Below are positions 1 through 8,339 of a stretch of 64,000 bases of DNA, in pieces. The first letter of the stretch is position 1. Each line of letters begins with the position of its first letter. The translations under genes were made by a program, and so were the position numbers. The stretch is from Sphingomonas sp. PAMC 26605 (GTDB lineage: Bacteria > Pseudomonadota > Alphaproteobacteria > Sphingomonadales > Sphingomonadaceae), in assembly GCF_000241485.1 (NCBI RefSeq), contig NZ_JH584241.1:1804934-1868933 (forward strand), read 5' to 3'. Below the pieces are notes generated by a model. The model was not told the origin of the DNA and did no database searches. It saw only the letters and a list, made by a program, of their open reading frames with translations.

Positions 1-514
1 AGCCTTGCGTGTTGAGATATAGGATCACGTCGGCGCGATCCTTCGCGTCGGTCAGGCCGGCGAAGGTCATCTTCGTCCCCGCGGCATAGGCACGCGGGCT
101 GGTCAGCCATGTGTTGAGCTGCTCGAAATCCCACTTCTTGCCAGCGCCCGCGGTCTTGAGCGCGTCGGAGAAGGCATAGCCCGCCTTGCCCTGGGCGATC
201 GCCTCGCCGACGGTCGCGTAGAGGTTCGGACCGATGCCGTTGGCGCCGCCCTGCGCGACGGTGTGGCACGCGCCGCACTTCTTGAACACATCGGCGCCGT
301 GCGTCGCGCTCGCGGTGGCGAGCAGCTCGGCGATCGGCTTGTCGGGCGTGGCGGGGCCGCCACCACCGGCGTCGTCGGCCGGTGCCTCGATCGGATAGCC
401 TTCCTTCTTCGAGGTGATCGGCGCGACGATCATGTGGCCGGCAATACCGAGCGCGAGCGCAGCTCCGCAGCTGCCCAAGATCCAGCCCGCAATCGTGTTG
501 GTCCGGTTGTCCAT
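1..514 (-). CDS. Membrane-anchored c-type cytochrome (3' end outside window)
   Basis: The gene runs off the left edge, so the C-terminus is missing. The protein starts MDNRTNTIAG and has one hydrophobic segment (about residues 10-31) that acts as an uncleaved anchor. A linker rich in Ala, Pro and Gly follows, then a class I cytochrome c domain with the heme motif CGACH at residues 80-84. A later Met in GTKMTF is the likely sixth iron ligand. Such proteins carry electrons in the periplasm between the bc1 complex and terminal oxidases (family knowledge). It is divergent from pheA, with 134 bp between the two starts. Confidence 0.9.
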   Translation of the reverse strand, partial: MDNRTNTIAGWILGSCGAALALGIAGHMIVAPITSKKEGYPIEAPADDAGGGGPATPDKPIAELLATASATHGADVFKKCGACHTVAQGGANGIGPNLYATVGEAIAQGKAGYAFSDALKTAGAGKKWDFEQLNTWLTSPRAYAAGTKMTFAGLTDAKDRADVILYLNTQG

Positions 515-648
515 GCTCGTTTTTCCGCCTCTGCCGCAGGAGGGCCCCCCTGAAGGGCCACGTAGTTGGTTTGACCCATAGATTCGCGCGGGGCGCACCG
601 CAAGCCAAGCTTGCCGCAAGGATGCAAGGCGGTTACCGCCCGGCACCC

Positions 649-1554
649 ATGGAAAATTTCGCCGAACCCGCCCGCGCGCTCGTCGCCCAGATGACCCAGG
701 CCGCCGCCGCCGCGCCCGACCGCGCGGTCGCCTTCCAGGGCGCGCCCGGCGCCAATTCGCATATCGCCGCAGTGGAGGCGTTCCCCGACGGGCTGCCCTT
801 GCCGTGCTTCGACTTCGCCGACGCGATCGATGCCGTGCGCGACGGGCGGGCCGATTGCGCGATCATCCCGATCGAGAATTCGCTCCACGGCCGCGTCGCC
901 GACATCCATTTCCTGCTCCCCGAATCGGGGCTGGTGATCACCGGCGAGCATTTCCTCGGCATCCGCTACGCGCTGATGGGGCAGGGGCCGCTGGCGGGCG
1001 TGCGCGAGGCGATGAGCCATCCGCAGGCGCTCGGCCAGTGCCGCCACTGGCTGCGCGAGCGTGGCATCGCGCCGGTTGCCTATCCCGACACTGCGGGCGC
1101 GGCGGCGGTGGTGGCCGAGCGCGGCGACCCGACGCTCGCGGCGCTCGCCCCGCCGGGGGCGGCGGCGCTGTACGGGCTCGCGACGCTCGCCAGCGACATC
1201 GCCGATGCCGATCACAATACGACGCGCTTCGTCGTGCTGGCGCGCGCGGGGCATCCGACGCCATGGGAAGTGAAGGGCGCCGAGGGCGCGTGGATGACGA
1301 CCTTGATCTTCGAGGTGAAGAACGTCCCCGCGGCGCTCTACAAGGCGATGGGCGGCTTTGCGACCAACGGCGTCAACATGACCAAGCTCGAAAGCTATCA
1401 GCGCGGCGGGAGCTTCGCCGCGACCGAATTCTACGCCGATGTCGAGGGCCGGCCGGGCGAGCCGGGGCTCGATCATGCGCTGGCGGAACTGGGGTTCCAT
1501 TCGAAATGGGTGCGCGTGCTGGGGACGTATCGGCGCGCGCGGGCGCGGGGGTGA
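649..1554 (+). CDS. pheA: Prephenate dehydratase
   Basis: Converts prephenate to phenylpyruvate in phenylalanine synthesis. The 301-residue protein has the usual two parts. The catalytic domain contains VAFQGAPGANSH near the N-terminus and the conserved Thr-Arg-Phe in NTTRFVVL. The C-terminal ACT domain carries KLESY followed by GGSFAATEFYADVEG, the phenylalanine-sensing region in its alphaproteobacterial form. The frame is open upstream to 571, but the start at 649 gives the family length and puts MENFAEPARALV before the first beta strand; ATG 622 is an alternative. No chorismate mutase domain is present, so this is a monofunctional enzyme. Confidence 0.93.
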   Translation: MENFAEPARALVAQMTQAAAAAPDRAVAFQGAPGANSHIAAVEAFPDGLPLPCFDFADAIDAVRDGRADCAIIPIENSLHGRVADIHFLLPESGLVITGEHFLGIRYALMGQGPLAGVREAMSHPQALGQCRHWLRERGIAPVAYPDTAGAAAVVAERGDPTLAALAPPGAAALYGLATLASDIADADHNTTRFVVLARAGHPTPWEVKGAEGAWMTTLIFEVKNVPAALYKAMGGFATNGVNMTKLESYQRGGSFAATEFYADVEGRPGEPGLDHALAELGFHSKWVRVLGTYRRARARG

Positions 1555-1774
1555 GGGCGAAGCTGGCGCGCCGTTGAGCGACAGCGGTTGCTTGACTCGA
1601 TTGACCCCTGGGCGTGGTGTTTGCAACCGCGATCGTTTCCGTTTTTGCGCTAATGCGTTCGCGCAGGTTCGACGATTTCAAAGAGCGAATTGGTACATAG
1701 CATGAACGCCCGTTGTAGGACAGAGTTGTCGCCAGTTGGCGGATACGCGATGCCTGCGTTCCCGCGGAGGGTCG

Positions 1775-2206
1775 TCACGTCTTTTGCTGTATTTCGTCCA
1801 TGCCGAGCAAGACCGTTGCGCGATGTCGCAAATCAATACCCACGCTATGGTCATAGGATTGCCAAGCGCCGGCAACGAGCATGGCCCACAGAATGCTGAA
1901 CAGCGATCCGACCAGGAAGTATTCGGCAAAGTCGCGCCTATCCAACTCCTTGAAGCGTGACACGGTTTTGAGCGCGACGACAGCGGCGAGGATTTCCCAA
2001 CGCTGTAGAATGACCCCGATCGCAAGGATGATCCGTTCAAGCGTGCCGATCCACCGGCCGGCGTTGTGCGCTGGCGCGGCGTCGCTAGCCGTCGCGTCTT
2101 TGAGTCCCGTCAGACTGAAGATCTGGCGACAAAGAACATTGCCAAACCAGGTAAGGAGGAAATATCCCGCGATCGTGTATGCCAGCGCGTGAAGGGTCTG
2201 TTGCAT
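1775..2206 (-). CDS. Small membrane protein resembling the C-terminal part of DUF3307 proteins
   Basis: A 143-residue protein with a hydrophobic N-terminal helix (HALAYTIAGYFLLTWFGN) and two more membrane segments near GRWIGTLERIILAIGV and AEYFLVGSLFSILWAML. The block GRWIGTLER...RFKELDRRDFAEYFLVGSL closely resembles the end of DUF3307 proteins as I remember that family, but the DUF3307 N-terminal membrane region is absent. Its ATG shares one base with the stop of the SatD-like gene (TGATG), so translation is probably coupled. SatD and DUF3307 proteins are often neighbours, which supports the assignment. The function is unknown. Base composition is lower in GC than the surroundings. Confidence 0.7.
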   Translation of the reverse strand: MQQTLHALAYTIAGYFLLTWFGNVLCRQIFSLTGLKDATASDAAPAHNAGRWIGTLERIILAIGVILQRWEILAAVVALKTVSRFKELDRRDFAEYFLVGSLFSILWAMLVAGAWQSYDHSVGIDLRHRATVLLGMDEIQQKT

Positions 2207-2865
2207 CACGCGCCTCCAGACTTGCGATCCATGGCAGCAAGGGCTTCGCGAACAGCGTGCCATTGGGTCATGTAGAGATCAAGCTCGCCCGACCGCTGAA
2301 CTTTGTAAACCGTATGCACGGATACGTTGCGCTGCGCGGCAATGTCCGTTGCGCTCAAACCCTCGAGGGCGGCCAGAACATCACTGCGCTGTGTTTCGGT
2401 CCAGCGCCGCTCGATGGCGGTCAGGCTTGCGCCAATCGCGTCGAGCAACCGCTCCAGGAGAGGATCCGTTGGAAAGGAAAAGCGGTAGAGCGACGACGAC
2501 CGCTTGTCGTTGAGCTTGGCACGGGCCGCGCCGAGTCCCGGCCCCATCATGTTCCACGCCCGCTGGTCGTTAAGCGGTGTACGAAGCGAAACCGCACCGA
2601 TTACGAACCGACATTCGATGCCATGGCCAAGCAGTTCGAGCCGCATTGTGCGCGCAGCGCAGACCGCGTCGAGGAATGATATCATCAATCCCTGGAATTC
2701 ATCACCTAGCGTGATGGTGAGCGGTGATGCCAGGGCGGGCCTTCGCTCATCGTTTTGGCGATCGACGGCATTGTTGAAATGATCATGTAGCGCCTCGATG
2801 GCCTCGCTGCTTTCGCTGCGTACCAGATCGCCCATCAGGGCCGCATAGGCGTGATCATTTGCCAT
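2206..2865 (-). CDS. SatD family protein with C-terminal helix-turn-helix
   Basis: A 219-residue protein that begins MANDHAYAALMGDLVRSES and contains ITLGDEFQGL, the two signatures of the SatD family. The last ~60 residues (LEGLSATDIAAQRNVSVHTVYKVQRSGEL) form a clear sigma/Sfi-like helix-turn-helix, so DNA binding is likely. SatD was named from a Streptococcus mutans acid-tolerance operon; its biochemical role is not established. The start could also be ATG 2904 (MTHIWVKTIIAPN...), but that segment overlaps regularly spaced boxes that look like an operator, so 2865 is preferred. Neither start has a clear Shine-Dalgarno sequence. It is coupled to the downstream membrane protein. Confidence 0.72.
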   Translation of the reverse strand: MANDHAYAALMGDLVRSESSEAIEALHDHFNNAVDRQNDERRPALASPLTITLGDEFQGLMISFLDAVCAARTMRLELLGHGIECRFVIGAVSLRTPLNDQRAWNMMGPGLGAARAKLNDKRSSSLYRFSFPTDPLLERLLDAIGASLTAIERRWTETQRSDVLAALEGLSATDIAAQRNVSVHTVYKVQRSGELDLYMTQWHAVREALAAMDRKSGGA

Positions 2866-2928
2866 ATTAGGGGCAATAATAGTTTTTACCCAAATATGGG
2901 TCAACGCGCAAATTAGCCCAAAAAAGGG
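2861..2928. promoter_or_regulatory. Three CCC-(A/T)6-GG boxes spaced 28 bp apart
   Basis: Boxes occur at 2861-2872 (gccatattaggg), 2889-2900 (cccaaatatggg) and 2917-2928 (cccaaaaaaggg). Their centres are exactly 28 bp apart. The two outer-most from the gene are followed by tca. The first overlaps the preferred start codon of the SatD-like gene. They look like operator sites, perhaps for the helix-turn-helix protein encoded just downstream (inference). Confidence 0.55.
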
Positions 2929-2986
2929 TCACCAGTCTGGAGGCGGATCGACGTTACAACAGGCAATGAGGCCCCCCAGGCGGTGA

Positions 2987-3853
2987 TTACCCCTCAGCCC
3001 AAGCCTTCAGCAGCGTATACGCGATCGCATAAGGCGGCGGCGGCAGGAACGGCCCGTCGCCCCCCGCCAGCACCGCGCGCACCACGTCGCGCGACACCCA
3101 GATCGCATCCTCGAGCTCGTTGGTGTCGAGCGTGATCGCGTCGTCCTCGGCGCTGCCGACACAGGCGATCATCAGCGAGGAGGGGAAGGGCCAGGGCTGG
3201 CTGGCGATGTAGCGCACGCCCGTCACGCGGACGCCCGCTTCCTCCATGATCTCGCGCGCGACGGCTTCTTCGATCGATTCGCCGGGTTCGAGGAACCCCG
3301 CCAGCGCCGAATAGCGGCCCGGCGGGAAGCTCGGCTGGCGGCCGAGCAAAGCGCGGCCGTCATGCTCGGCGATCATGATCACCACCGGGTCGACGCGCGG
3401 GAAGTGCTCGGCCTTGCAGTTCGGGCAGGCACGGCCCCAGCCGGCGCGGAACAGCGCGGTCTGCGTTCCGCAATTGGCGCAGAACTGGTGGCGGCTGTGC
3501 CAGTCGAGCACCGAGCGCGCCGCGGCATAGGTCGCCGCCTCGCCGGGCGCGAACTGGTCGAGCAGCGCGAACAGCCGCGGCGAGCGCCCGGCCGGCGCGC
3601 GCATCCCCGGCAAATACGCCGCGAAATGCGGGCGACGCGCCTCATCGAAGCCGAGCAGGATCAGCTCGGCCTCCTCTGGCGTCTCGGCGAGCGAGGACCA
3701 GCCGAGCCGGCCCTCGCCATCGAGCTCGGGCTCGAAGCGGTCGAGCCGCAGCACGCGCGCGCGCCAGTCGCTGCGCGCCGAGGCCAGCCCCGCGGGATCG
3801 TGGCGCAGCGCATCGGCGCGGTCGAGCAGACCGCCGGTAAAGCCTGGGGACAT
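2987..3853 (-). CDS. nudC: NAD(+) diphosphatase / RNA de-capping Nudix hydrolase
   Basis: Hydrolyses NAD(H) and removes NAD caps from RNA. A zinc ribbon is visible as CANCG...CPNC. It is followed by the Nudix box with G-FLEPG-E spacing and REIMEEAGV. After this comes SQPWPFPSSLM, the motif that separates NudC from other Nudix enzymes. At 288 residues it is of normal length. The start is ATG 3853; a GTG three bases upstream is also possible. It lies 13 bp downstream of the serine hydrolase on the same strand and may be co-transcribed with it and mutY. Confidence 0.93.
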   Translation of the reverse strand: MSPGFTGGLLDRADALRHDPAGLASARSDWRARVLRLDRFEPELDGEGRLGWSSLAETPEEAELILLGFDEARRPHFAAYLPGMRAPAGRSPRLFALLDQFAPGEAATYAAARSVLDWHSRHQFCANCGTQTALFRAGWGRACPNCKAEHFPRVDPVVIMIAEHDGRALLGRQPSFPPGRYSALAGFLEPGESIEEAVAREIMEEAGVRVTGVRYIASQPWPFPSSLMIACVGSAEDDAITLDTNELEDAIWVSRDVVRAVLAGGDGPFLPPPPYAIAYTLLKAWAEG

Positions 3854-3866
3854 CACGCTCTATCGA

Positions 3867-5225
3867 TCACTTTCGCAGGAGATAGGGGGCGAGGTCGGCA
3901 TAGACCGCCTTGGTCGATTCGGCGCGCAGCGGCCATTTGTCGCCCGGCAGGTAATTGACCATGATCGTCGCGCGGACCTGGTTGACCGGATCGACCCAAG
4001 CGATCGTGCCCGCCGCCCCGCCCCAGCCATAGGTGCCGTTGGCCGGGCCGCCGGGTGCGTCGTTTAGGGTCACCGACCCGCCCGCGCCGAAGCCCTGCGG
4101 GTTGGTCGTCCCGCCGGTCGCCGAGACCGCGCCGGGATAGATCACGCCGGTCGGCAGCAGGTTCGACATGGCGAGCTTGGCGGTGGCGGGCTTGAGGATG
4201 CGGACACCGTCGAGGCTGCCGCCGTTCTGCAGCATGTGGAGGAAGCGGTCGTAATCGCCCGCCGAGGTGACGAGCCCGGCGCCGCCATAGGGGAAGCTCG
4301 GCTTCTGGAGATAGACCGAGGTCGCGCCGGGATCGAGCGGGACGCGATTGTTGCCGGCGATGAAATAGCCCGTCGCGAGGCGGCGCGCCTCCGAGGCGGG
4401 GACCTGGAAATAGCTCGAATTCATCTTGAGCGGGGTGAAGATGCGCTGCTGGAGGAAGCCGTCGAACGATTGGCCCGACGCGACCTCGATCACGCGGCCG
4501 AGCACGTCGAGGCCGATCGAATAGCTCCATTTGGTGCCGGGCTCGGCGATCAGCGGGAGCGTCGCGACCTTGTTGGCGAAGGCTTCGAGCGTCGCGGGGC
4601 GCTTCAGCCGAAGCTGCGCCTCGGTCTTGGCGTCGGAGGTGAAGGGGGTGATGCCGGCGTCTTCATACGCTTTCAGCAGCGGGCCCTTGGTGATGATCGT
4701 ATAGCCGAGGCCGGCGGTGTGGGTGAGCAGGTTGCGGATCGTGATCGGCTTGGTCGCGGGGCGCGTCTCGAGCGAATCGGGGCTGATCTGGACGCGCATG
4801 GTCTTGAAGGCGGGGATGAAGTCGCTGACCGGCTGGTCGAGGCGCATCTTGCCCTCCTCGATCAGGATCATCGCGGCCATCGCGGTGATCGGCTTGGTCA
4901 TCGAATAGACGCGCCACAGGCTGTCCTGATCGGTCGCGGGGGCGCCGGGTTCGTCGCCGAGCTTGCCCGCGGCGACGACCATCGCTGGCGCATCGCCGCG
5001 GCCGAATACGCCGACCACGCCGGGGAATTGGTTGGCTGCGACATCGCCGCTGAACAGCGCCTGCGTGCGGGGGAGGGTTCCGGCCGTGGCGGGGGCGGGG
5101 GCCGCTGTTGCGGCCGGGGCCGGACGGAGGACGGGTTGCGGCTGCGCCATCTGCTGCGCGATCGCCGTGCCACTTGCAGCGACGAGCAATCCTGCCGCCG
5201 CGAACTTGAACCGCAATGCTACCAT
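3867..5225 (-). CDS. Secreted serine hydrolase, class C beta-lactamase family
   Basis: A 452-residue protein with a signal peptide (MVALRFKFAAAGLLVAASGTAIA) and a beta-lactamase/D-Ala-D-Ala peptidase fold. The catalytic SxxK is SMTK in WRVYSMTKPIT. The second motif reads Y-S-I in KWSYSIGLD rather than the classical Y-x-N, which suggests an esterase or peptidase rather than a true beta-lactamase. The C-terminus ends in LAPYLLRK. A good ribosome site (AGGAGG) precedes ATG 5225. The start overlaps the last 7 bp of mutY, so these genes probably form an operon. The substrate cannot be told from the sequence. Confidence 0.88.
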   Translation of the reverse strand: MVALRFKFAAAGLLVAASGTAIAQQMAQPQPVLRPAPAATAAPAPATAGTLPRTQALFSGDVAANQFPGVVGVFGRGDAPAMVVAAGKLGDEPGAPATDQDSLWRVYSMTKPITAMAAMILIEEGKMRLDQPVSDFIPAFKTMRVQISPDSLETRPATKPITIRNLLTHTAGLGYTIITKGPLLKAYEDAGITPFTSDAKTEAQLRLKRPATLEAFANKVATLPLIAEPGTKWSYSIGLDVLGRVIEVASGQSFDGFLQQRIFTPLKMNSSYFQVPASEARRLATGYFIAGNNRVPLDPGATSVYLQKPSFPYGGAGLVTSAGDYDRFLHMLQNGGSLDGVRILKPATAKLAMSNLLPTGVIYPGAVSATGGTTNPQGFGAGGSVTLNDAPGGPANGTYGWGGAAGTIAWVDPVNQVRATIMVNYLPGDKWPLRAESTKAVYADLAPYLLRK

Positions 5226-6274
5226 GTTGCCCTCCTGATGGCGTCTGCCGCCTTGGCGAAGACCGTCGGCAGGCCCGCCGAGTCGATCTCGGTCGCGTCC
5301 CACCATTCGCCGTTCGCGGCATGCCCATCCACGCGCGCGACCGCAAGCGACAGTTCGAGCCGGAAATGGGTGAAGACATGCGCGACGGTTTGGGGGAGCA
5401 GCTGCCAATCGGCGGGGAGCGGCGGATCGGCGAGGCCGGGTGGCGTATCGGCCCACGGCCCGGTCGGCAGCGCGCGCATACCGCCGAGCAGGCCGCGCGG
5501 CGGGCGGCGGACGAGCAGGACCTTGCCGGCGTGCTCGGCCCAGAAGATCGTGCCGTGGCGCTGCGGCTTGGCGAGCTTGGCCGCCTTGATCGGGAAGCCC
5601 TCGGGGTTGCCGAGGCGGTAGGCCTCGCAGACGCTCGAGAGCGGGCAGGCGAGGCAGCGGGGTGCGCGCGGGGTGCAGACCGACGAGCCGAGGTCCATCA
5701 TCGCCTGCGCGAAATCGCCCGAGCGGGTGTCAGGGGTGATCTCGTCGGTCGCCGCGCGCACCTCGGGCATCCCGCCGGGGAGCGGCCGTTCGATCGCGAA
5801 CAGCCGCGCGACGACGCGCGCGACATTGGCGTCGACCACCACCGCGCGCTCGCCGAACGCGATCGCGGCGATCGCGGCGGCGGTGTAGGCACCGACACCG
5901 GGGAGCGCGCGCAGGCCGTCTTCGGTCGTCGGGAAATCGCCCAGTGCGACGACGGCGCGGGCGCAGGCGTGGAGGTTGCGGGCGCGGGCATAGTAACCGA
6001 GCCCCGCCCACGCCGCCATCAGATCGGCCTCGGGCGCGGCGGCGAGCGCCTCGACGCTCGGCCAGCGTGCGACGAACGCCTCGAACTTCGGGCGCACCGC
6101 GGCGACCGTGGTCTGCTGGAGCATGATCTCGGACAGCCACACGCGGTACGGATCGGGCGCCCCATTGGTCATTGGGCTCCCCGGCGCGGCGCGCCACGGT
6201 AGGGCGCGCGCGTGGCTATCGTACCAATCGAGCAGGAGTTTCGCTGGGACGGCGGAAGGACGCTTGGCGGACAC
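5219..6274 (-). CDS. mutY: A/G-specific adenine DNA glycosylase
   Basis: Removes adenine mispaired with 8-oxoguanine. Visible features in order: catalytic Glu in SEIMLQQTTV, helix-hairpin-helix LRALPGVGAYTAAA with catalytic Asp in VDANVARV, and the iron-sulfur cluster cysteines C-x6-C-x2-C-x5-C (CTPRAPRCLACPLSSVC). A C-terminal Nudix-like domain for 8-oxoG recognition follows. GTG 6274 is chosen because upstream codons do not look like protein and extend into the divergent gene. At 351 residues it fits the family. Confidence 0.94.
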   Translation of the reverse strand: MSAKRPSAVPAKLLLDWYDSHARALPWRAAPGSPMTNGAPDPYRVWLSEIMLQQTTVAAVRPKFEAFVARWPSVEALAAAPEADLMAAWAGLGYYARARNLHACARAVVALGDFPTTEDGLRALPGVGAYTAAAIAAIAFGERAVVVDANVARVVARLFAIERPLPGGMPEVRAATDEITPDTRSGDFAQAMMDLGSSVCTPRAPRCLACPLSSVCEAYRLGNPEGFPIKAAKLAKPQRHGTIFWAEHAGKVLLVRRPPRGLLGGMRALPTGPWADTPPGLADPPLPADWQLLPQTVAHVFTHFRLELSLAVARVDGHAANGEWWDATEIDSAGLPTVFAKAADAIRRATW

Positions 6275-6300
6275 GGCCCCGCTATGGCATGGACAACGCA

Positions 6301-6825
6301 ATGAGCAAGCGCGCCACTCCTGCACCCGTCGCCGAACGCCCGCGCGGTGGCCGTGCGCGTTCGGTGGCCGAGCTGCTGCCCGATGCCGGGCGCGCCGCGT
6401 TTCGCCGCTTCGGCTTCGTGCAGAGCGCGGTGGTCAGCCGCTGGAGCGAGATCGTCGGGCCGCGTTACGCCGGCGTGTCGTCGCCCGAATCGATCAAATT
6501 CCCGCATGGCGAGCGCGTCGGCGGCACGCTCAACTTGGTCGTGCGCGGCGCGCATGCGACGATGATGCAGCATATCGCGCCCGAGATCATCGAGCGGGTC
6601 AATCGCTTCTTCGGCTATGCCGCGGTCGCCAAGGTGCAGTTCCGCCAGGGCGACGTCCCCGTGCCGCGCCCGCGCGCGGCCCCGCCGTCGTTGAAGCCCG
6701 TGCCGGTCGATCTCGGCGCGAGCCTCAGGACGATCGCCGATCCCGAATTGAAGGCGGTGCTCGAGGCTTTGGCGGCGGGCGTCGCGGCGACGCGCGGGGC
6801 GCCGAGCGTGGGTGGAGACGAATGA
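6301..6825 (+). CDS. DUF721 protein, DciA-like
   Basis: A 174-residue protein with a DUF721 domain: VAELLPDAGRAAFRRFGF, VSRWSEIVGPRYA and LNLVVRGAHATMMQHIAPEI. DciA proteins of this family help load the replicative helicase in bacteria that lack DnaC. The tail after residue ~120 is Pro-rich and variable. ATG 6289, four codons upstream, is an alternative start. It is divergent from mutY and overlaps the following thioredoxin-fold gene by 4 nt (ATGA), so the downstream genes are likely in one operon. Confidence 0.85.
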   Translation: MSKRATPAPVAERPRGGRARSVAELLPDAGRAAFRRFGFVQSAVVSRWSEIVGPRYAGVSSPESIKFPHGERVGGTLNLVVRGAHATMMQHIAPEIIERVNRFFGYAAVAKVQFRQGDVPVPRPRAAPPSLKPVPVDLGASLRTIADPELKAVLEALAAGVAATRGAPSVGGDE

Positions 6826-7532
6826 TGCGGTTTGGTCTGGCGGCGCTGGTGTTGAGCGCCGCTCTGGTGTCTTCGGTGCAGGCCGCGCCGCCGAAAAAGG
6901 CGCCGGCGCACGCCGCGTGGCTGCAGACGGTCGTCGCGACCCCCGAGGGCGGCGTGCGGATCGGCAATCCGGCGGCGAAGGTCAAATTGATCGAGTTCGG
7001 CTCGCGCACCTGTCCGCATTGCGCGAAGTTCGATGCCGAGGGCTTCCCCGCGCTGAAAGCCAGCTACATCCCGAGCGGCCAGGTGAGCTACGAATTTCGC
7101 GATTTTCCGATCCATGGCGCGCTCGATCTCGGGCCAATCCTGCTCGGGCATTGCGTGCCCGTGCGCGCGTTCTTCCCGATCCTTGATGCGATGATGACCA
7201 ACCAGCAGACGCTGGTCGGGCGCAGTGATCAGGTCCCCGACGCCAAGCAGAAGGAGCTGGCGGGCGCGACTCCCAACGCCGTCGCGACCTATCTCGCGCA
7301 GTTCTATGGCTATACCGATCTCGTCGTGAAGCACGGCCTGCCGCTCGCCAAGGCGAACGCTTGCCTTGCAGATCGCAAGAGCATCAACACGCTCGTCGCG
7401 CGTACCGATGCCGCCAACAAGGCCTACGCCGTGTCGAGCACGCCGACCTTCGTGCTCAACGGCGCGGCGCAGGCCAGCGTCAACGACTGGGCAGGGCTCG
7501 AACCGCTCGTCCGCGCCGCGCTTGCCAAATGA
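6822..7532 (+). CDS. Periplasmic DsbA-like thioredoxin-fold protein (CPHC)
   Basis: A 236-residue exported protein with a signal peptide ending near VQAA. The thioredoxin_4/DsbA domain has redox pair CPHC at residues 64-67 and cis-Pro in SSTPTFVLNG. It probably forms or reshuffles disulfides in periplasmic proteins. The start ATG overlaps the DUF721 stop, and GGTGGAG lies 5-8 bases upstream; the adjacent ATG 6825 is equally possible. A second paralogue follows 23 bp downstream. Confidence 0.9.
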   Translation: MMRFGLAALVLSAALVSSVQAAPPKKAPAHAAWLQTVVATPEGGVRIGNPAAKVKLIEFGSRTCPHCAKFDAEGFPALKASYIPSGQVSYEFRDFPIHGALDLGPILLGHCVPVRAFFPILDAMMTNQQTLVGRSDQVPDAKQKELAGATPNAVATYLAQFYGYTDLVVKHGLPLAKANACLADRKSINTLVARTDAANKAYAVSSTPTFVLNGAAQASVNDWAGLEPLVRAALAK

Positions 7533-7555
7533 TCTTTCTGCCTAGGAGCCTATCG

Positions 7556-8302
7556 ATGACCCCTCGTATCCTGTTGTCGGCGGTTGCCGCGTTGTCGCTC
7601 GCCGCGTGCGGTGGAAGCGGCACCAGCGCGGACGGCAACGTCGCCGCCGCGGCGCCGGTTGCCGCCAAGCCCGCCCCCGCCGGGCAGAACTGGACCCAAG
7701 TCGTGTCGAAGACGCCCGAGGGCGGCTATCGCATGGGCAATCCCGATGCGGCGATCAAGCTGGTCGAATATGGCTCGCGCACCTGCCCGACCTGCGGCGC
7801 GTTCGGCCAGACCGGCCAGAAGCCGTTGACCGATAACTATGTCTCCACCGGCAAGGTGAGCTACGAGTTCCGCGACTATCTGGTCCACGGCCAGCCCGAT
7901 TTCGCGCCGAGCCTGCTCGGCCGCTGCGTCGGCACCGCGACCTTCTTCCCGCTGCTCGAGGCGATGTACATGGCGCAGCCGCAGTTCGAGGCGAAGCTCG
8001 CCGACCAGGCCGCGACCAATGCGCTGCAGACGCAGCTCCAGGGCAAGACGCCGAACGAGGCCGCCGCCGCCTGGGGCGACTATCTCGGCTATGTCGAGTG
8101 GGTGAAGCAGCGCGGCATCCCCGAGGCCAAGGCGCGCGCGTGCATCGCCGACAAGGCGGCGCTCGACGAGATCATCGGCATGATGAACAAGGGCGAGGGC
8201 GCGAGCGTGACGGGCACGCCGACCTTCATCCTCAACGGCACGAAGGTCGACGGCGTGAGCTGGCCCGATGTCGAGGCGGCGCTAAAGCGCGCAGGCGCGT
8301 AA
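7556..8302 (+). CDS. DsbA-like thioredoxin-fold lipoprotein (CPTC)
   Basis: A 248-residue paralogue of the preceding gene. The lipobox LSLAAC puts the lipidated Cys at residue 18, so this copy is membrane-tethered whereas the other is soluble. The redox motif is CPTC (residues 77-80), cis-Pro in TGTPTFILNG. The TAGGAG ribosome site is 7 bases before ATG 7556. A soluble/lipoprotein pair with different CxxC dipeptides suggests divided roles, for instance oxidase versus isomerase (inference). Confidence 0.9.
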   Translation: MTPRILLSAVAALSLAACGGSGTSADGNVAAAAPVAAKPAPAGQNWTQVVSKTPEGGYRMGNPDAAIKLVEYGSRTCPTCGAFGQTGQKPLTDNYVSTGKVSYEFRDYLVHGQPDFAPSLLGRCVGTATFFPLLEAMYMAQPQFEAKLADQAATNALQTQLQGKTPNEAAAAWGDYLGYVEWVKQRGIPEAKARACIADKAALDEIIGMMNKGEGASVTGTPTFILNGTKVDGVSWPDVEAALKRAGA

Positions 8303-8339
8303 CGTTGGCGGGCGTGGGGGCGCTCGGTGTAGACCTGAG

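Noticed and set aside
2861..2944. A possible CRISPR-like or iteron array
   Set aside because: The 28-bp units share only a ~15-bp core and there are three copies; no cas genes or replication initiator nearby. An operator array is simpler.
3867..5225. A true beta-lactamase resistance gene
   Set aside because: The second motif is Y-S-I instead of Y-x-N and the family is full of esterases and peptidases.
4236..5621. A 461-codon open frame antisense to the serine hydrolase and mutY
   Set aside because: It spans two real genes on the other strand and has no recognisable domain.
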